Below, piece by piece: positions 43,082 through 54,637 of a stretch of 64,000 nt of DNA; position 1 is the first letter of the stretch; each line of letters opens with the position of its first letter. Under the pieces are notes generated by a model. That model was not told the DNA's origin, made no database searches, and saw nothing but the letters and a program-made list of their open reading frames with translations. Location of the stretch: positions 1,922,001-1,986,000 of the forward strand of contig JAZGUH010000272.1 of the NCBI GenBank assembly GCA_037893225.1, in the 5' to 3' direction. The DNA is from Hippasteria phrygiana. Taxonomy: Eukaryota; Echinodermata; Asteroidea; Valvatida; Goniasteridae. The translations under genes were made by a program, and so were the position numbers.

Positions 43082-44600
43082 CTACTGTTGAGTTGGTGCT
43101 GCGGCAGCTTGGGTCGTGGCCTCTGTGGAGGGTAGCCTGCGGCTTACCGACGGCATGGTGGCTGACATCGCCACCCGCCCGGTCCGTCCCTCGGCCAAGA
43201 GGACATCCTTCAGGTAACATGACGAAATAGTCGTCGCTGTTTTCCAGCATGCTGCCTGCAATATGTCTTCCACCGGAACGCCTCGTAATAGTGCCCACGA
43301 TGTTGTTACCGCTCTTGTGTCATGGGCACGAGCCGGTTGAAAGGACTCGTGCAGAGGACTGTATGGTGTTGAACCGCGGATAGCCTTAACTATCCAACAA
43401 GAAATCGTACCCCGAGATGCCGGGCGGTGAGGCGTCATGGAAGTTATAAAAAGCTGAGACTCCCCACTTCGGATAGGTTCCGTGCGAGCTATATACCATT
43501 GCAGAGCTCTAACCCGGCACCAATGCTTATCCTCTGGGACCGAGGACAATGACTTTAATTCCGGAATAAAAATGTCCGGTGGGTGGAAGTTAGGAGATTG
43601 GTTCTTAGTAAGGAAAGTACTTCGAGGGATGAGACGTACTCCGTGCGGCTCCCATCGTATGTGTCCCTTGTCCAGGATCAATGCATGGAGCTCGCTCCGT
43701 CTCCTAGCTGTTGCTGCAGCCAGAAGGAAAAGCCACCTTGACCGACAAATCTAGCAAGGGAACTGTCGTATTGTAGTGACGGCCAGCCCCGAGTTAAACA
43801 GGTGTAGGAGGAAGTCTCCAACCACGGTTACAGATGCAGAGAGGGGATCCACGCCCCTACCGTCGCACCACCTATACAAATGTCGGAGTCGGCTGTCATA
43901 TGTCTGTCTTGTGGACGCTCTCTGGCCACAGGCTGCCAGAGCGGCCGCTTCGCCAGAAAGGCCTGCTGAGCGCATGGAACGCTGGACAATAGCCAGCATG
44001 TCAGGCGCAGAGACCCCGGATCCGGATGGCTCAACCTGGATCGGGGCTGCCCTGCATGGTTCCTCTTGTATCTTGCGCAACACTCGTGTCAGAATTGTGA
44101 TCGGCGGGTACGCATATGCGTACATGCCTATCCAACTTATTGCCAGAGCGTCGATTGCACAGGCTCTCGGGTCTGTGACCCGTGCGCAGTATACCGGCAA
44201 TTGGTTGTTGCGTGATGATGCAAACATATCTATGCGGGAACGACCCACTAGATTGAACAGCGTTTCGACAACGGTGGGGTTCAGTTGCCATTCCGTTGGG
44301 ATGGTCTTCCCTCTGGATAGTGCGTCTGCAGTGATGTTCAACTTGCCCGGTATGTGGCCTGCCGAGAGAGTTACGTTGTGATCGATGCACCAAAGGAGTA
44401 GCTTCCAGGTGTGGAAGCACAACTGCGGGGAGCGTGTCCCCCCTTGGTGATTTATATAGGACACTACTGTCATGTTGTCGGACTGTATTATCACCACCTT
44501 TTGTTCTACGAGGCTGCTCAGTAGGCCTAGGGCCTTGCGAACTGCCAGGAGTTCCAGCACATTGATGTGGTAACCCTGTTCGGCAGCTGTCCACGAGCCT
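43082..44600 (-). pseudogene. DIRS RNase H and tyrosine recombinase, defective
   Basis: RNase H: SGSWTAAEQGYHINVLELLA, IIQSDNMTVVSYINHQGG and ADALSR are present, but the first strand with its catalytic Asp is missing and the frame shifts at about 44595 relative to RT. Recombinase: an N-terminal helical segment TYDSRLRHLYRWCDGRG, then an in-frame TAG at 43751 and an apparent internal deletion. After it LLAAATARRRSELHAL (first catalytic Arg), the HDTRAVTTSWALLRGVPVED box (His-x-x-Arg) and CYLKDV (nucleophilic Tyr) are kept. It ends at 43082. Confidence 0.85.
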
Positions 44601-45912
44601 GACACTCGCTGAGAGTCACAGTAGGAAATGGGGGAGGAAAAGGTAAGCCCCGACTGAGGTTGTACCAACTCGTCCACCAACAAATGTGGGGGATGATTGG
44701 TCTCAACACTGGTATGTCCTTCGACAAAGAATGACGACTGGGTCGAAAGTGAGCTAAGAGATGCAGTTGGATTGGCCGCATCCTTAGGCGACACCATGGG
44801 ACTAGGTCGACTAAACTGGCCGGTAGGCCGAGTAGCCGTAGCCAGGCCACCGCTGGTGCTGATTGAGCTGTCAGAAACAGTGTGGCACACTCCTGTACAT
44901 TGGCTATCCGTTCGGTGGAAGGGAAGGCCAACGCTGTTACCAGGTCGATTTCTGCCCCCAAGAAAGACGGTGTCTGGGTCGGGACCAGATGCGACTTTTC
45001 TATGTTTATCAGAAAACCCAGTTTTGTCGCTAAGTTGATGGTAACTGTCAAGGACTGTCGAGCTTCCTCCTCGGACCTGCCTACGATTAACCAATCGTCC
45101 AGGTAGAGACAAATCATTACGTTCGCTCTGCGAAGTACTGTTGCCAGGGCCTGTGCTACTCTGGTGAAAACCCTCGGCGATGTGGACAGGCCGAATGGCA
45201 AGGTGAGAAACTCGAAGCCGACGTTTCGGTACTGGAAACGATGGTATTTTATGTGTTCCTTGCAAACGGGTACGTGGAGATACGCGTCTTGCAGATCAAT
45301 TGAAGCGGCCCAAGATGGTGTTGGGAGAGAGTTCAAGACCGTGCGCAGTTTCTCCATTCGAAACCGCTTTGGACGAATAAACCTGTTTAACGGTTTGAGG
45401 TTCAGAATGGGACGCCACTCGCCCTGCTTCTTCTTGGGTGCAAGGAAGAACCTCGACATGAACCCTGATTTTCCCACTGGGTGGTAAATCGGTTGAATTG
45501 CCTGTTTGGTTATTAATGTGTCTATTTCTTTCTCCAGTGCCCACCGCTGTTCCTTGTCTGATGGAACAGGGGTGGGACACAAAACCATCACCGATGGGGG
45601 TGTGCGTGTAAACTCCAGGTGGTATCCTTGCGTGACTGTCTGGAGTACCCACCGATCGGTGCAAAAACGGGCCCAAGTCTCCCCGAAGTGCCTTAAGCGG
45701 CCCCCCACGGGCCCAGCGTGGGGGGCCAGGGGTGGTAAGCCAGAATCAGCGGCGCCATCCCCTGCCCGCCCCAGAAACTTTCTGGCGGGGGAGAAACCGT
45801 GTGCCGCGACCTCTGGAGGTTGGCCAACCAAAACGCCGTCCAGGAGGTGTTTGCACTGTTGCTGAGGGTGTCGTCGCTGCTGGACGAGACACAGTAGTAA
45901 ACTTGTTGGCAA
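44527..45912 (-). pseudogene. DIRS reverse transcriptase
   Basis: 461 codons without an ATG start; its N-terminal part overlaps the gag frame. From PVGGRLRHFGETWARFCTDR onward it is a DIRS-clade RT: LAPKKKQGEWRPILNLKPLN, SIDLQDAYLHVPV (motif A Asp), LPFGLSTSPRVFTRV, ICLYLDDWLIVG (motif C, LDD), HLVPTQTPSFLGAEID. The thumb and connection end at PTVTLSE, where the reading frame departs from that of RNase H. RT motifs themselves look intact. Confidence 0.92.
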
Positions 45913-48133
45913 ACTTGGGAGTCCGCAGAGAAGGCAAGGGCTTCCTAAACCCTTCTGCCTTAGCGGAAGAAGACAGAACCCTGGATGGCGGTTGAGACTT
46001 CTTTCGAGGGGCCTGCAAATTAATGCGGTCTGTGGCCTCCAGACGTTTGGCTTCAGCCTCCATCAACATCTGGAACTGACCCACAAACAGATCGTTGCTC
46101 CATAAAGGGAGCGCCTCCATGCGCCTTCTTGCCCCTTCCGAAGGAAAGAAGATCGTTTCCAATACATTGGAACGTCTAGTCGTTGTGGCAAGAGTAGAGA
46201 TCCGCGCAAATTGGTCTAGAATGATGCGCAACCCATCCTCCAGGCACTGAAAAGCATTAACAGCCACTGCCGGGGAGACACTGGAACTGGAATCACAAGC
46301 AGTAAGCAGGTACTCCGATAACAAAAGCATGAACGAAGATGTTTGCAGGCCCATACGGGACGCCGTATCAACTCTATGCAGCGTGTCTTCGAGTTTAGTA
46401 CGGACCAGATCGGCGAAGGGAGCTTTCTGTGACTGCTTCCCGGAGTCCGCCGCCATTTTGTCCTTTGCAGAGTCGGGGATAGCAGGGACTGTTAGAAATT
46501 CCTCAGCATCCCGTTCTGAAACACGGAAGGGGTGACATGCTGCTTTTGCAAAGGGCTGCCACTTTTTCTGAACCGCAATGGTCTTAAGACGGTTAGAAAA
46601 GACTCTGTCCACCGGGAATGCCGGGAAGGTAGACTTCGGGGAATCCCGGTCGTGTATGCCCGTGCGTTTCTTAAAGGAAGGCCGCGGGCTTTGGGAAGAT
46701 TCCGATTGCTCAGGAATGGGAACCTTCAAAACTCGTACCATATCCCACATCACTTCACGAAACCTATTATCGGTAGACTCATTAGAGTGACTCCCCGTAG
46801 AATCTACATCGGACGGCCGGTCCACTGAGGACGGGCCCGGCCGGGACACGAGGTCACCTTCCAGTGCCATGTCGTATGTATCTGCCTCTACATAATGTGT
46901 AGAGGAAGGCCGGTTGGAGTCTCGGCGCGTAGCGCGATTGACGTCCGAGTCCGATTCCGGCAGCGAATCTGACGGGTAAATAGAAATAACCTCGCCCGAC
47001 TCATGGTCCGACTCCCGAGCTGCGGCCGCAGGCCGAGCGGGAATCGGGACTGGCTGCGGCGCCAATGCCGCTAACTGAGCTGATAAAGCTTGAAAGCCTT
47101 TCAGCAATAATTCCGATGTCGATGTAGTACCCGACCGTCCTCGCTTGCGGCGATGTGGGCGGTCGGATAATGACTGGTCGGCGGTCGACGACGCACTGAC
47201 ACTGTCAGGCGGCGGGATTTACGAGCCCGGCGCCGCTTGTTTTTCGGCCGGGATCGGTTTCCCGAATCCGGGCGTCGAGCCATTAATTCCGAAATTCCCG
47301 AAGAAACGTCGGAAAGAACCCCGGGTGCCAACGGCACACTACGGGTTGGACCCGGTGCCACCGGCACACTATGGGTCGGACCGGGCGCCACCGGCGCACA
47401 GTGGTCCGAATCGGGAATTAACCCGGTGGCCGATCCCATCACACTGATCGGGCCCGGTTCTGTACGGCCACCCAGACCATCGGTCGGGGCCGAGCGTGAA
47501 CGCGGTGGGCCGATCGGTTTTTGCATCTTCGGTCTAGCGCCCTCAGCCGGTGGCTGAGGGCGATCCGGGAAACCCCCCTCAGAGCAATCTGCTCGGGGGG
47601 AAACCCCGGTGTCGGCCGTAGCTGGCGTGGACCGATGCTTTCCTCGGTGCGCCGATTCATCGGCCCGGGAGCTTGCGGACTTCCGTCCGGCCCCGGATTG
47701 CACCGGATTAGGACCGGTGGTCTTCGGCGCATCGCGCCCACCACCGGCCTTTTTCTTTCCCTCATGGGGGCTGGCCAGCGACACTTCCGTGCCCGAAACC
47801 TGCCCCCGGGAAAGACTTGCGGCGTTGGAACCCTTAGCCACCGGCCCGGTTCCAGCCCGCGAATGCCCCGTCGCGCGTCCAGTAGGATCGGTAGAACCGA
47901 TACCTGCAGCGGACCGCGGAGGCTCCGTAAACACGGTTGGAGGACTTCTTCTTCTTCTTTCCAGAAGCCGTTGAAGCCTCACTTCTTGCTGAGTCTGTGG
48001 ATTTCGCCAGCCAGGTGTCGATCCTTGCCCACTCATCCGAGCCCCAGGATTCGCATATGGAACACGGCAGAGCTCGCGAACATGGCCTACATTTAGGACA
48101 TAATTCGTGCGAGTCCTCGCGGCTATTCGGCAA
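45746..48133 (-). pseudogene. DIRS Gag-like protein, frameshifted
   Basis: The likely start is the ATG at 48133: MPNSREDSHE followed by a cysteine module LCPKCRPCSRALPCSICESW. The frame is lost in a CTT/poly-K codon repeat near 47940. A Pro/Ser/Gly/Arg-rich middle continues in another frame (to about 47200), with four copies of a VAPGPT-type hexapeptide. It then shifts again into 47180-45746, which contains TSELLLKGFQALSAQLAALA and a conserved helical region ending in an Arg-rich tail. Probably one original protein of about 750-800 residues broken twice. Confidence 0.7.
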
Positions 48134-48479
48134 GATTTTGTCACGAAATTTTTGGGGGGCATTTTATTATATTAGCACCCCAAAAACCAGAATAAACGCA
48201 GAATTACAGCAGGATTCTTCGAACTGTAAGGAAAGGAAAAACAACACGTACAATGTTAAAGGACTGTATGTGTATGCATAAAAAGGAAAACACACGAGGT
48301 CAAAAAACGAAACCAAAACGTTTATTACTCTCGTCTGAAACACAGAACGTAATCAGAAAAACACATCCATGCGTCTGAAGACCAATATGTATTGCAAATC
48401 TCGAGTAAAAGGATCCAAAAAGCGATTACCAATCGGGTAAAACGTGAACGCTCAGCGAGCACACAAAAAACAAGTCCTA

Positions 48480-48655
48480 CCGCGATGAGCGCTAAAGAAA
48501 AAGAGGACGATATTGGCGCGGGCTCTGACTATTGGGGGCGCTATCGCTGGAGGGCGCCATGGCATGCTATAGCAAATCTTACTTTAGCGGTTATTTCGCG
48601 TAGCTAATGAAATATGCAATGGTAGGTCCAACAGGTAAGTTGGAATGACGTGGAC
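48480..48655. repeat. DIRS right inverted terminal repeat
   Basis: Complement of the left ITR (42640-42815), including TGGCATGCTATAGCAAATCT and GGCGCGGGCTCTGACTATTG. The outer end reads CCAACAGGTAAGTTGG. Confidence 0.9.
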
Positions 48656-49431
48656 TATACATTTAAGTGTTTGTCTTCGAAAAATCAACAAGAAATGTTG
48701 ATTTAAAAAGCTGCACCTCATACAAACACTCTGAGCTATTTCAGCTGATTTATCCCCCAGATCATGCTACTATAAACACGTGCGTCATGTAAATTAATTA
48801 TCCTCTCACGAACAAAAAAGCCAGACAAGTTTATATAAACCTTTTGACTATATGTGAGAACAAGAAACTACACAGCCGGCCTAGCTCAACTAAGATAAGA
48901 GCCCCAACCTGTTCAGCCGTGCAACTTCTCTCAACTACTGCACCGACAAGCTTCCTATCATCCCATTAAGAAACTGGTTGGTACATTAAACAGGCATACT
49001 TTGAGGTACACAACTGTGCATTTAAACAACAGACAAGCTTTTGATATTAAACTTCCCATGAGCGGTTTCTGGTGATTTGTATATCTGTTTCAATGTATTA
49101 TACACTATTTTCAGGAAACACCGTGAACTTTTGTATTACCACGCTTGAAATTTCAACCCAGCCTGCTTGTCTGAGAGCCTGCTTCAATTAGGTATCGCAA
49201 AGATAAAAAACAGACTACTCATTAATTATTACGAAATAGCGTACTAGACTAAGTAAATAGCAGTCTCAAGCATCCTGTACCTGTCGTTTTCAAGAAAAAA
49301 GGTAATTTATATATAGTATTCCAACCTCTAAAACAGCAACCCTATGACAAAATGTACGTTGTTCCAAGGTCACATGACCACTGATACACTGTACAAATAC
49401 ATGTGTATTTACACCTATCCTTCTTTTCCTC
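48656..49431. other. No gene; short dispersed repeat
   Basis: The block ATTACGAAATAG..TACTAGACT...AGTAGTCTCAA at about 49222-49272 also occurs at 1198-1250. Otherwise unremarkable. Confidence 0.4.
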
Positions 49432-49435
49432 TTAA

Positions 49436-50217
49436 AGACCAACTAAAACGCCAACAAAAATCGACTTTTTGGACTTACATTAGTTTTGGGGAGGCATAAA
49501 CTATCAAGTAACAAGTTTCATGATTCTAAAGTTTCGTGAGTCCGGGACATGATTGGAATGCTCGGTGCCTTTAGAGTTGGAATGGCTCCAGCCTTCAAAC
49601 GGAATTGTGCCTTCAAACCCAGCTGAGTTTTTATACTAACACTATCAGCAATACAGTCTTTGGCGAAATGTTCTGCACATATTTTCGACCATTTCGACAG
49701 CCGAAAATCAGATATTGTATTGTCTACAAAGCGGACCCACTGTCGCCTTTGAACTCCATTTAGCACTGGGAATCGCAGGAAGGTTAGATCAGGGTTTTTG
49801 TCGCTGTTCCTCGTGCAACCCCCAACTACACACGATCGAGGCATAATGATTATCTCAGAACCATGCTCATACTGAAATAATATCAAAATTAGACAAAATA
49901 GACGGGAAAACGGAGGAGTTATGTCGACCAAAACTCTTCCAGCAGCATCAACTCTACGTACGTACATGCATAGTAGTGTTTAGCTGTAGTATCAACCGAC
50001 TCTACACGTGTACGTCACGGGGTCACGTACACTGTACATACATTTACATACATAGTTAGCTTTCGCGAAACAGGATAAATAGTTCAGAATAACAACCCTT
50101 TTATTAAATAAAAAAAATCCCTCTCGTCTACAAACTAATATCCATCTGTTTAAAGAGTATTCAAACTTTCGGAAAAGTCCAAAAGGTCAAAAACAAATTT
50201 GGCGTTTTAGTTGCTAT
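49436..50217 (-). mobile_element. Kolobok-like THAP transposon, TTAA-flanked
   Basis: TTAA at 49432-49435 and 50218-50221. Ends AGACCAACTAAAACGCC and, inward from the right, ATAGCAACTAAAACGCC; the TIR continues with a TTTTTGGACTT segment. The element encloses a THAP-domain frame. Kolobok elements combine TTAA duplications with a THAP-bearing transposase; no catalytic domain is present here, so the copy is non-autonomous. 782 bp. Confidence 0.7.
49518..49844 (-). CDS. THAP-domain protein, 108 aa
   Basis: The ATG at 49844 is chosen because the THAP fold starts directly there (MPRSCVVGGC); the frame is open 41 codons further upstream. C5, C10, C56 and H59 form the C2CH zinc site; W36 and the AIPT box at 88-91 (the AVPT motif) complete the signature. 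It stops at 49518, shortly after the domain, so this is a stand-alone DNA-binding domain. No coiled coil or catalytic region follows. It may encode a transposon repressor or simply be the first exon remnant of a transposase. Confidence 0.75.
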   Translation of the reverse strand: MPRSCVVGGCTRNSDKNPDLTFLRFPVLNGVQRRQWVRFVDNTISDFRLSKWSKICAEHFAKDCIADSVSIKTQLGLKAQFRLKAGAIPTLKAPSIPIMSRTHETLES

Positions 50218-50221
50218 TTAA

Positions 50222-50659
50222 AAAACGCAGTTAAATGCGCCCTTACATTTGTCTGCAAGCTCCTTCGAAGGCCTTCCACCAGACATTTTTTTCTCCGATG
50301 TCGGTCAGTTGTATGTCCAATTTCTGTGATAAAGATTTGAGTTGCACAGGGTCAATCCATCGACAAAATGTTTGCATTTTTGTTTTGTTTTATTTTGTCC
50401 GACTGTCTTGATCAGTTTCAAAATTGAATTCTCATGAACAAATGTCATCAAAAATAGGTTCCATCAATCTGAGATGCTGTCTTCGGGAAGTCAACAGAGT
50501 TTGAGAATATTGATTTGAATTGTATTCCTAAGTAAATGGGCACTTTCATTATACGGTGTTTCCCAAAAAAAGAATGGAAACCGAGAAAGAGATCAATATT
50601 TCTCCATTATGGGAGATAATCATTAACACAAAGGATGTGTAGCATAGAGATAAAAAACT
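50222..50659. other. No gene seen
   Basis: AT-rich spacer. ACGGTGTTTCCCAAAAAAAG at 50557 resembles a single MITE terminus. Confidence 0.35.
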
Positions 50660-51920
50660 CAGCTTTCTGGCAAGTAGGTTGCGGGTACACCATGGCAGAC
50701 TTGTATGACTCGTGACTCGGACTCTAGTCCGACTCGAGTCCCATTTTTCGTGACTCGGACTCGAGTCACGATGACAAATGACTCAGACTCGACCCTGTGG
50801 ACTCGCGGACTTGGACTCGACCTGCGTGACTTGTGACTCGACCCAAAAAAATACCATAAAGAACTCATTTTTAACAAGAAACTTGCAACTTCTTTGAGCA
50901 AGCGATACAGGCAGTGTACGCATATCGACGCATCTCGAGATCCCATGTACAAATATAATACATGCGTGTGTGCGGTTGGTTTGTTTCCGATATATTGATT
51001 AGGGAAATTAATGTATCGAAACATGTACCCTACTACCCTGGCGTCAACATCTGATACTGCGTGAATACAAGTTGATATTGTCCGGTGTAGCGTGACACTT
51101 TTTCACCATTAAATATTGTAGTATCCGTTCCAGGCACAGACTGGCGCCTTTCCAGGCAATAGGCCTACATGTAGCTTTGAATCATGTGTGTTGCTGTATG
51201 AAGCGTCTGAGTCGCAGCTGGTTACCCTCATTTATAGATCTGACGTACTTTGTAAAATTCTTATTGTATCATTTGGTCAAAGGCTTCGACATGATGGAAA
51301 GTGTAAATTAACCCCATGTTTGTAAAAGTTCCGTTTCTTATGTTAATTAAATAAAGGACAAGGTATACAGGTCACATCTAGATCGAAAGACTTCAATGGC
51401 TAATCTCATGGTTTATTTGACATACTGTATATGGTACATTAATTTCTAGTTCATGAAATTAGAAAATACTGTATATGTACATTAATTTCTAGTTTATTAA
51501 ATTAGAGAAAAGCTGTAATTTTGTTTTTACCATTTACACTGCTAGCTTTTCGCGGTACCTCAAAATGTATTTCCAATACAGTAGTTAAAGGTGACTCGTG
51601 ACTCGTGACTCGACCTGTATGACTCGGTACTCGGTCTTGGGAGAGGTGACTTGGACTCGGATTCGGACTCGAGTGACTCGAATACAAGTCTGCACCATGG
51701 AAAGATATCTCTCTTGTGAGGAAGTGTTGGCTCTGAAAAGAGACGATTGTGAGATAAGGTCTTAACGGTTCGAAGTGTGCTCTATTCGTCTTCAGGAGAC
51801 TGCAGAGGACACGTCGAGACCATGATATCTCACCATGCGTCGGCTCTTTTTAGAGCCAAACACTTCTCACAAAAGAGATATCTTTCCATAGTACACCCGC
51901 AACCTACTTTCCAGCTTACA
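50660..51920. mobile_element. Foldback MITE split by a hAT-like element
   Basis: AGCTTTCTGGCAAGTAGGTTG at about 50661 plus ATGGAAAGATATCTCTCTTG at 51697 form one arm. The complement, CAAAAGAGATATCTTTCCAT followed by ACCCGCAACCTACTTTCCAG, lies at 51868-51916. Removing the 997-bp insertion restores a palindrome of about 250 bp with a CTCTTTTTAGAGCC-type centre. Confidence 0.75.
50696..51692. mobile_element. 997-bp hAT-like element, TSD CACCATGG, GACTCG subterminal repeats
   Basis: TIR CAGACTTGTAT at both ends; perfect 8-bp duplication CACCATGG at 50688-50695 and 51693-51700. Both subterminal regions (50705-50850 and 51590-51680) are dense in GACTCG/CGAGTC words in opposite orientation. No transposase; interior AT-rich with no domain. 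Confidence 0.9.
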
Positions 51921-52610
51921 ACTCCACCGTACAAAGCTTCAAACAATACCCATCTCAGCTTTCATTATGAGACCCGATGTGATGTTATCCGCTCATCTTG
52001 GTATAGTGACACCAGTAAATCAACTTCCATAGACCCCAATGATAAATACGCTAACTTCCAAAATTCTGGAAAAATACTTAGGACTCTTCAATGTGTTTGA
52101 GACACACAACAAACTTAAGCTTATTTCATAATGTTTCAGTTTCTGTTTCTGTTCAATTTGTGGGGATTAACCAATCCCATCCAATCTTGCAAAAATGATG
52201 TCTGCGCTCCATTGCAAAAAAAAGAGCACTTTTAGGGCCCAATTTCATCCGAATTTCACAAGCTAGCAGTCCTGTGCACCTCTTCCAACCTTCTCTTTTA
52301 CAAACCCTCAAGTTCATGGCCCACAAAACTCTCTTACAGCTGAGAATTTCAGGGCTCGCAATTCGTGATTTGGCCGGCGTAGGCATTTTTCGACCGATTT
52401 ACTGGCCTACACCCTTTAAATAGACCCGATATTTTGCTAATCTTCCAAAACCACTTTTACGGCAAAAGGAAGCGTCCATAAATCATAATTCATCAAAAAA
52501 TCATGGTACAAAAAGAATTCTACATAGCCTCGGTATCAAGCTATATATTTACAAGTTATACTAATGTGCGCAATAATAATCATGAAAGGCGTTGAAATTA
52601 TATTACTCAT
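51921..52610. other. No gene seen
   Basis: A frame at 52153-52386 (-) has no domain. Probably old repeat. Confidence 0.35.
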
Positions 52611-52629
52611 AATCTTTATTTCTTTTAAC

Positions 52630-52860
52630 GTGAGCTATCTTCAGGCAACGTCGGTCGTTTTGACGTTTGTTTTAATTACCGAAAACAAACGTCGTGGTAA
52701 ATTTAACGTCACCTTTACGTCATTTATCTGACAACCAAACGTCTTTTTGTGACGTTGCAGTAACGTCCCGACGTGGTCACTATAATTGGTCGTGAACGGT
52801 TGAACTTGACCAAAACAGACGTCATAATCAGATCCGATTATGACGTTTAATAACTGACTT
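52630..52860. repeat. ACGT-rich segment
   Basis: About twelve ACGT or GACGT words within 230 bp, partly as inverted pairs (CGTTTTGACGTTTG against AAACAAACGTCG; TGACGTTTAAT against AGACGTCATAATC). Not a clean tandem array. Confidence 0.5.
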
Positions 52861-53269
52861 AAACTTTCAACTATAAGCCGACCAAAATCCAACCTCAACA
52901 TAGGCAGATTTTCGTCGAAGTGCCAGTGTGATTTGACCATTATATCTTCATGATGTGAACAGCATTAATTCTGGATGTAAAAATAGAATTTTAGAAATGG
53001 TTGGCAGCAAAACAAATATTTAATTAGGCTACTGTTTGGTGGCATTACGTGTAGTTTGCAAATGCGCAAAGGGGAGAGGAGCACAGCAGAAGAGGGCTGG
53101 ACGGTCTTTTAAAAACTGAATTGGTTCAAATTACATTGTCAACCCTCACACCCGAAAATTCAACCCCAACAAAATACTTGAATTAAATTTCCACAACGTG
53201 ATTGCAGTAGTACAGATACGGCGTATACCACGCGCATATAAGCCTACGTACACGTTTTACGACAGATGG

Positions 53270-53316
53270 AGAACTTTCTCAAGTTCTATATCAGATATAG
53301 AACTTGAGAAAGTTCT
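53270..53316. repeat. Perfect 47-bp palindrome
   Basis: AGAACTTTCTCAAGTTCTA and its complement are separated by a few central bases; arms of 23 bases around one unpaired A. A very stable hairpin with no flanking element recognised. Confidence 0.95.
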
Positions 53317-54637
53317 TTGCTCTTCCGTTTATTCACATTATTAATAGATGCCTATACTGTACTTAACTAAAACAGTTCAAACAAACAAAACCATTAGCCC
53401 CAGTAAAAACAATTTTTTTAAATGCACCGTTAACATTTGTTAATAAACTGAACTTTCCTCCGTAGCTACTCCCGTCTCTATAACTTGTTTAAATCTAACG
53501 TAAATCGACCGTAAAACGAATACAAAATGGTGTAGGGCCAAATCCTGATGACACATTTATATCCCCCTAATAGTTAGCCTAAACATTTAGCTTCTTCTCT
53601 TGGCATATTAATTGTACCTTAATGTTTCTTTATGGGTCACCCAGTCCACTTTCCCAGACTCTCTGTCTACATTTTATGGACAGGAGACCCTGTGGCCAAA
53701 ATGCCATCCTGGTGGTCACCCACAGATGTTTTATATATATATTACCCCCAGCATTTCAGTAGATTATTTAATACACACTTTCCCAAAAAGTCTTCAGACC
53801 TTCCTTGAAACCCGACCAGTCCACTTCTATACCGGCCTGCCAACAGTTTTAGTCTGTGTTTGCAGAATAAACACACAAAGTACTGAGACCCGATTACTGT
53901 TGCCAGTGTGTGATCTGTAGCTGTGCTCCTTGTCTCTAAGTCCACCCCTTCCTCTTCTCTGTAACCGACATAGGACTGGCAAAATAGCCCTAGCAAAGTC
54001 GAGCGTTACAATAGTACAGAGCTAAAAAAAAAAATGAAGGAAATCAAGACAAGACAAATGTATACACTAAGGGCGGGCGGCACTCATAATCGACTAGAAG
54101 CCGAAGACGTCAACGCACATTATAATGTTTAAAACATCTCACAAACAGTTCATTCAAGCAGCTCCCAACATAGAACTCTGGAGCTATATGGACATCAACG
54201 TCTGCAACCAGGCATGATACCAGAAGAAAAAATACTGTAGTTTGCTAACTCACCCTAGTACGGAGTGAAGTTAGCTGGACGCATAATGCTCGAAGATAAG
54301 TGATTTTCCTTTTGTACTAGACACGTATTTGTATAATGTTGTACTGATTTTCATGGTTGTTTTTCTCAACGAAAAGGGTGAGAAACACATCAACTATTTA
54401 TAAACACGTGCTCGTAATTTTTGTTTGTAAGTGTATTCTACCCGAATAGCCAAACGTTTCTTCGGGCGAGTGTTTGACACCGAAACATAAATGAATGTAT
54501 AGCTTCGAAGTATCTGCGTAATCGAAATAAGAAGTTGGCGTTCTATCCTGGTATGGAGAACATAGAGTGATGCTATTTTATTGTTGGGCCTTCTAGTACC
54601 AGTAATCCACTAGTCAAAAAAACATTGAGGTTGGGCA
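53317..54637. other. No gene seen
   Basis: Two overlapping frames near 53612-53996 have no domain. No repeats identified. Confidence 0.35.

Larger units (their letters stand above)
42620..48655 (-). mobile_element. DIRS-type tyrosine-recombinase retrotransposon
   Basis: 6.0 kb. Inverted terminal repeats of about 180 bp: the left 42640-42815 region (CATTTCATTAGCTACGCGAA side) is the complement of 48480-48625. Next to the left ITR an internal complementary region (42854-42950) combines the complement of the left outer end (AAACACCCCAGTTTGGGGTTT) with the complement of the right outer end (TCTAACTTACCTGTTGGACC type). This ITR plus ICR layout is diagnostic of DIRS1-like elements, which replicate through a circular intermediate and integrate with a tyrosine recombinase, leaving no target duplication. 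Order on the minus strand: gag, RT, RNase H, recombinase. All three coding regions are damaged. Confidence 0.92.

Noticed and set aside
43776..48281. Several plus-strand frames of 70-200 residues across the DIRS element
   Set aside because: Antisense shadows of the minus-strand gag, RT and recombinase frames.
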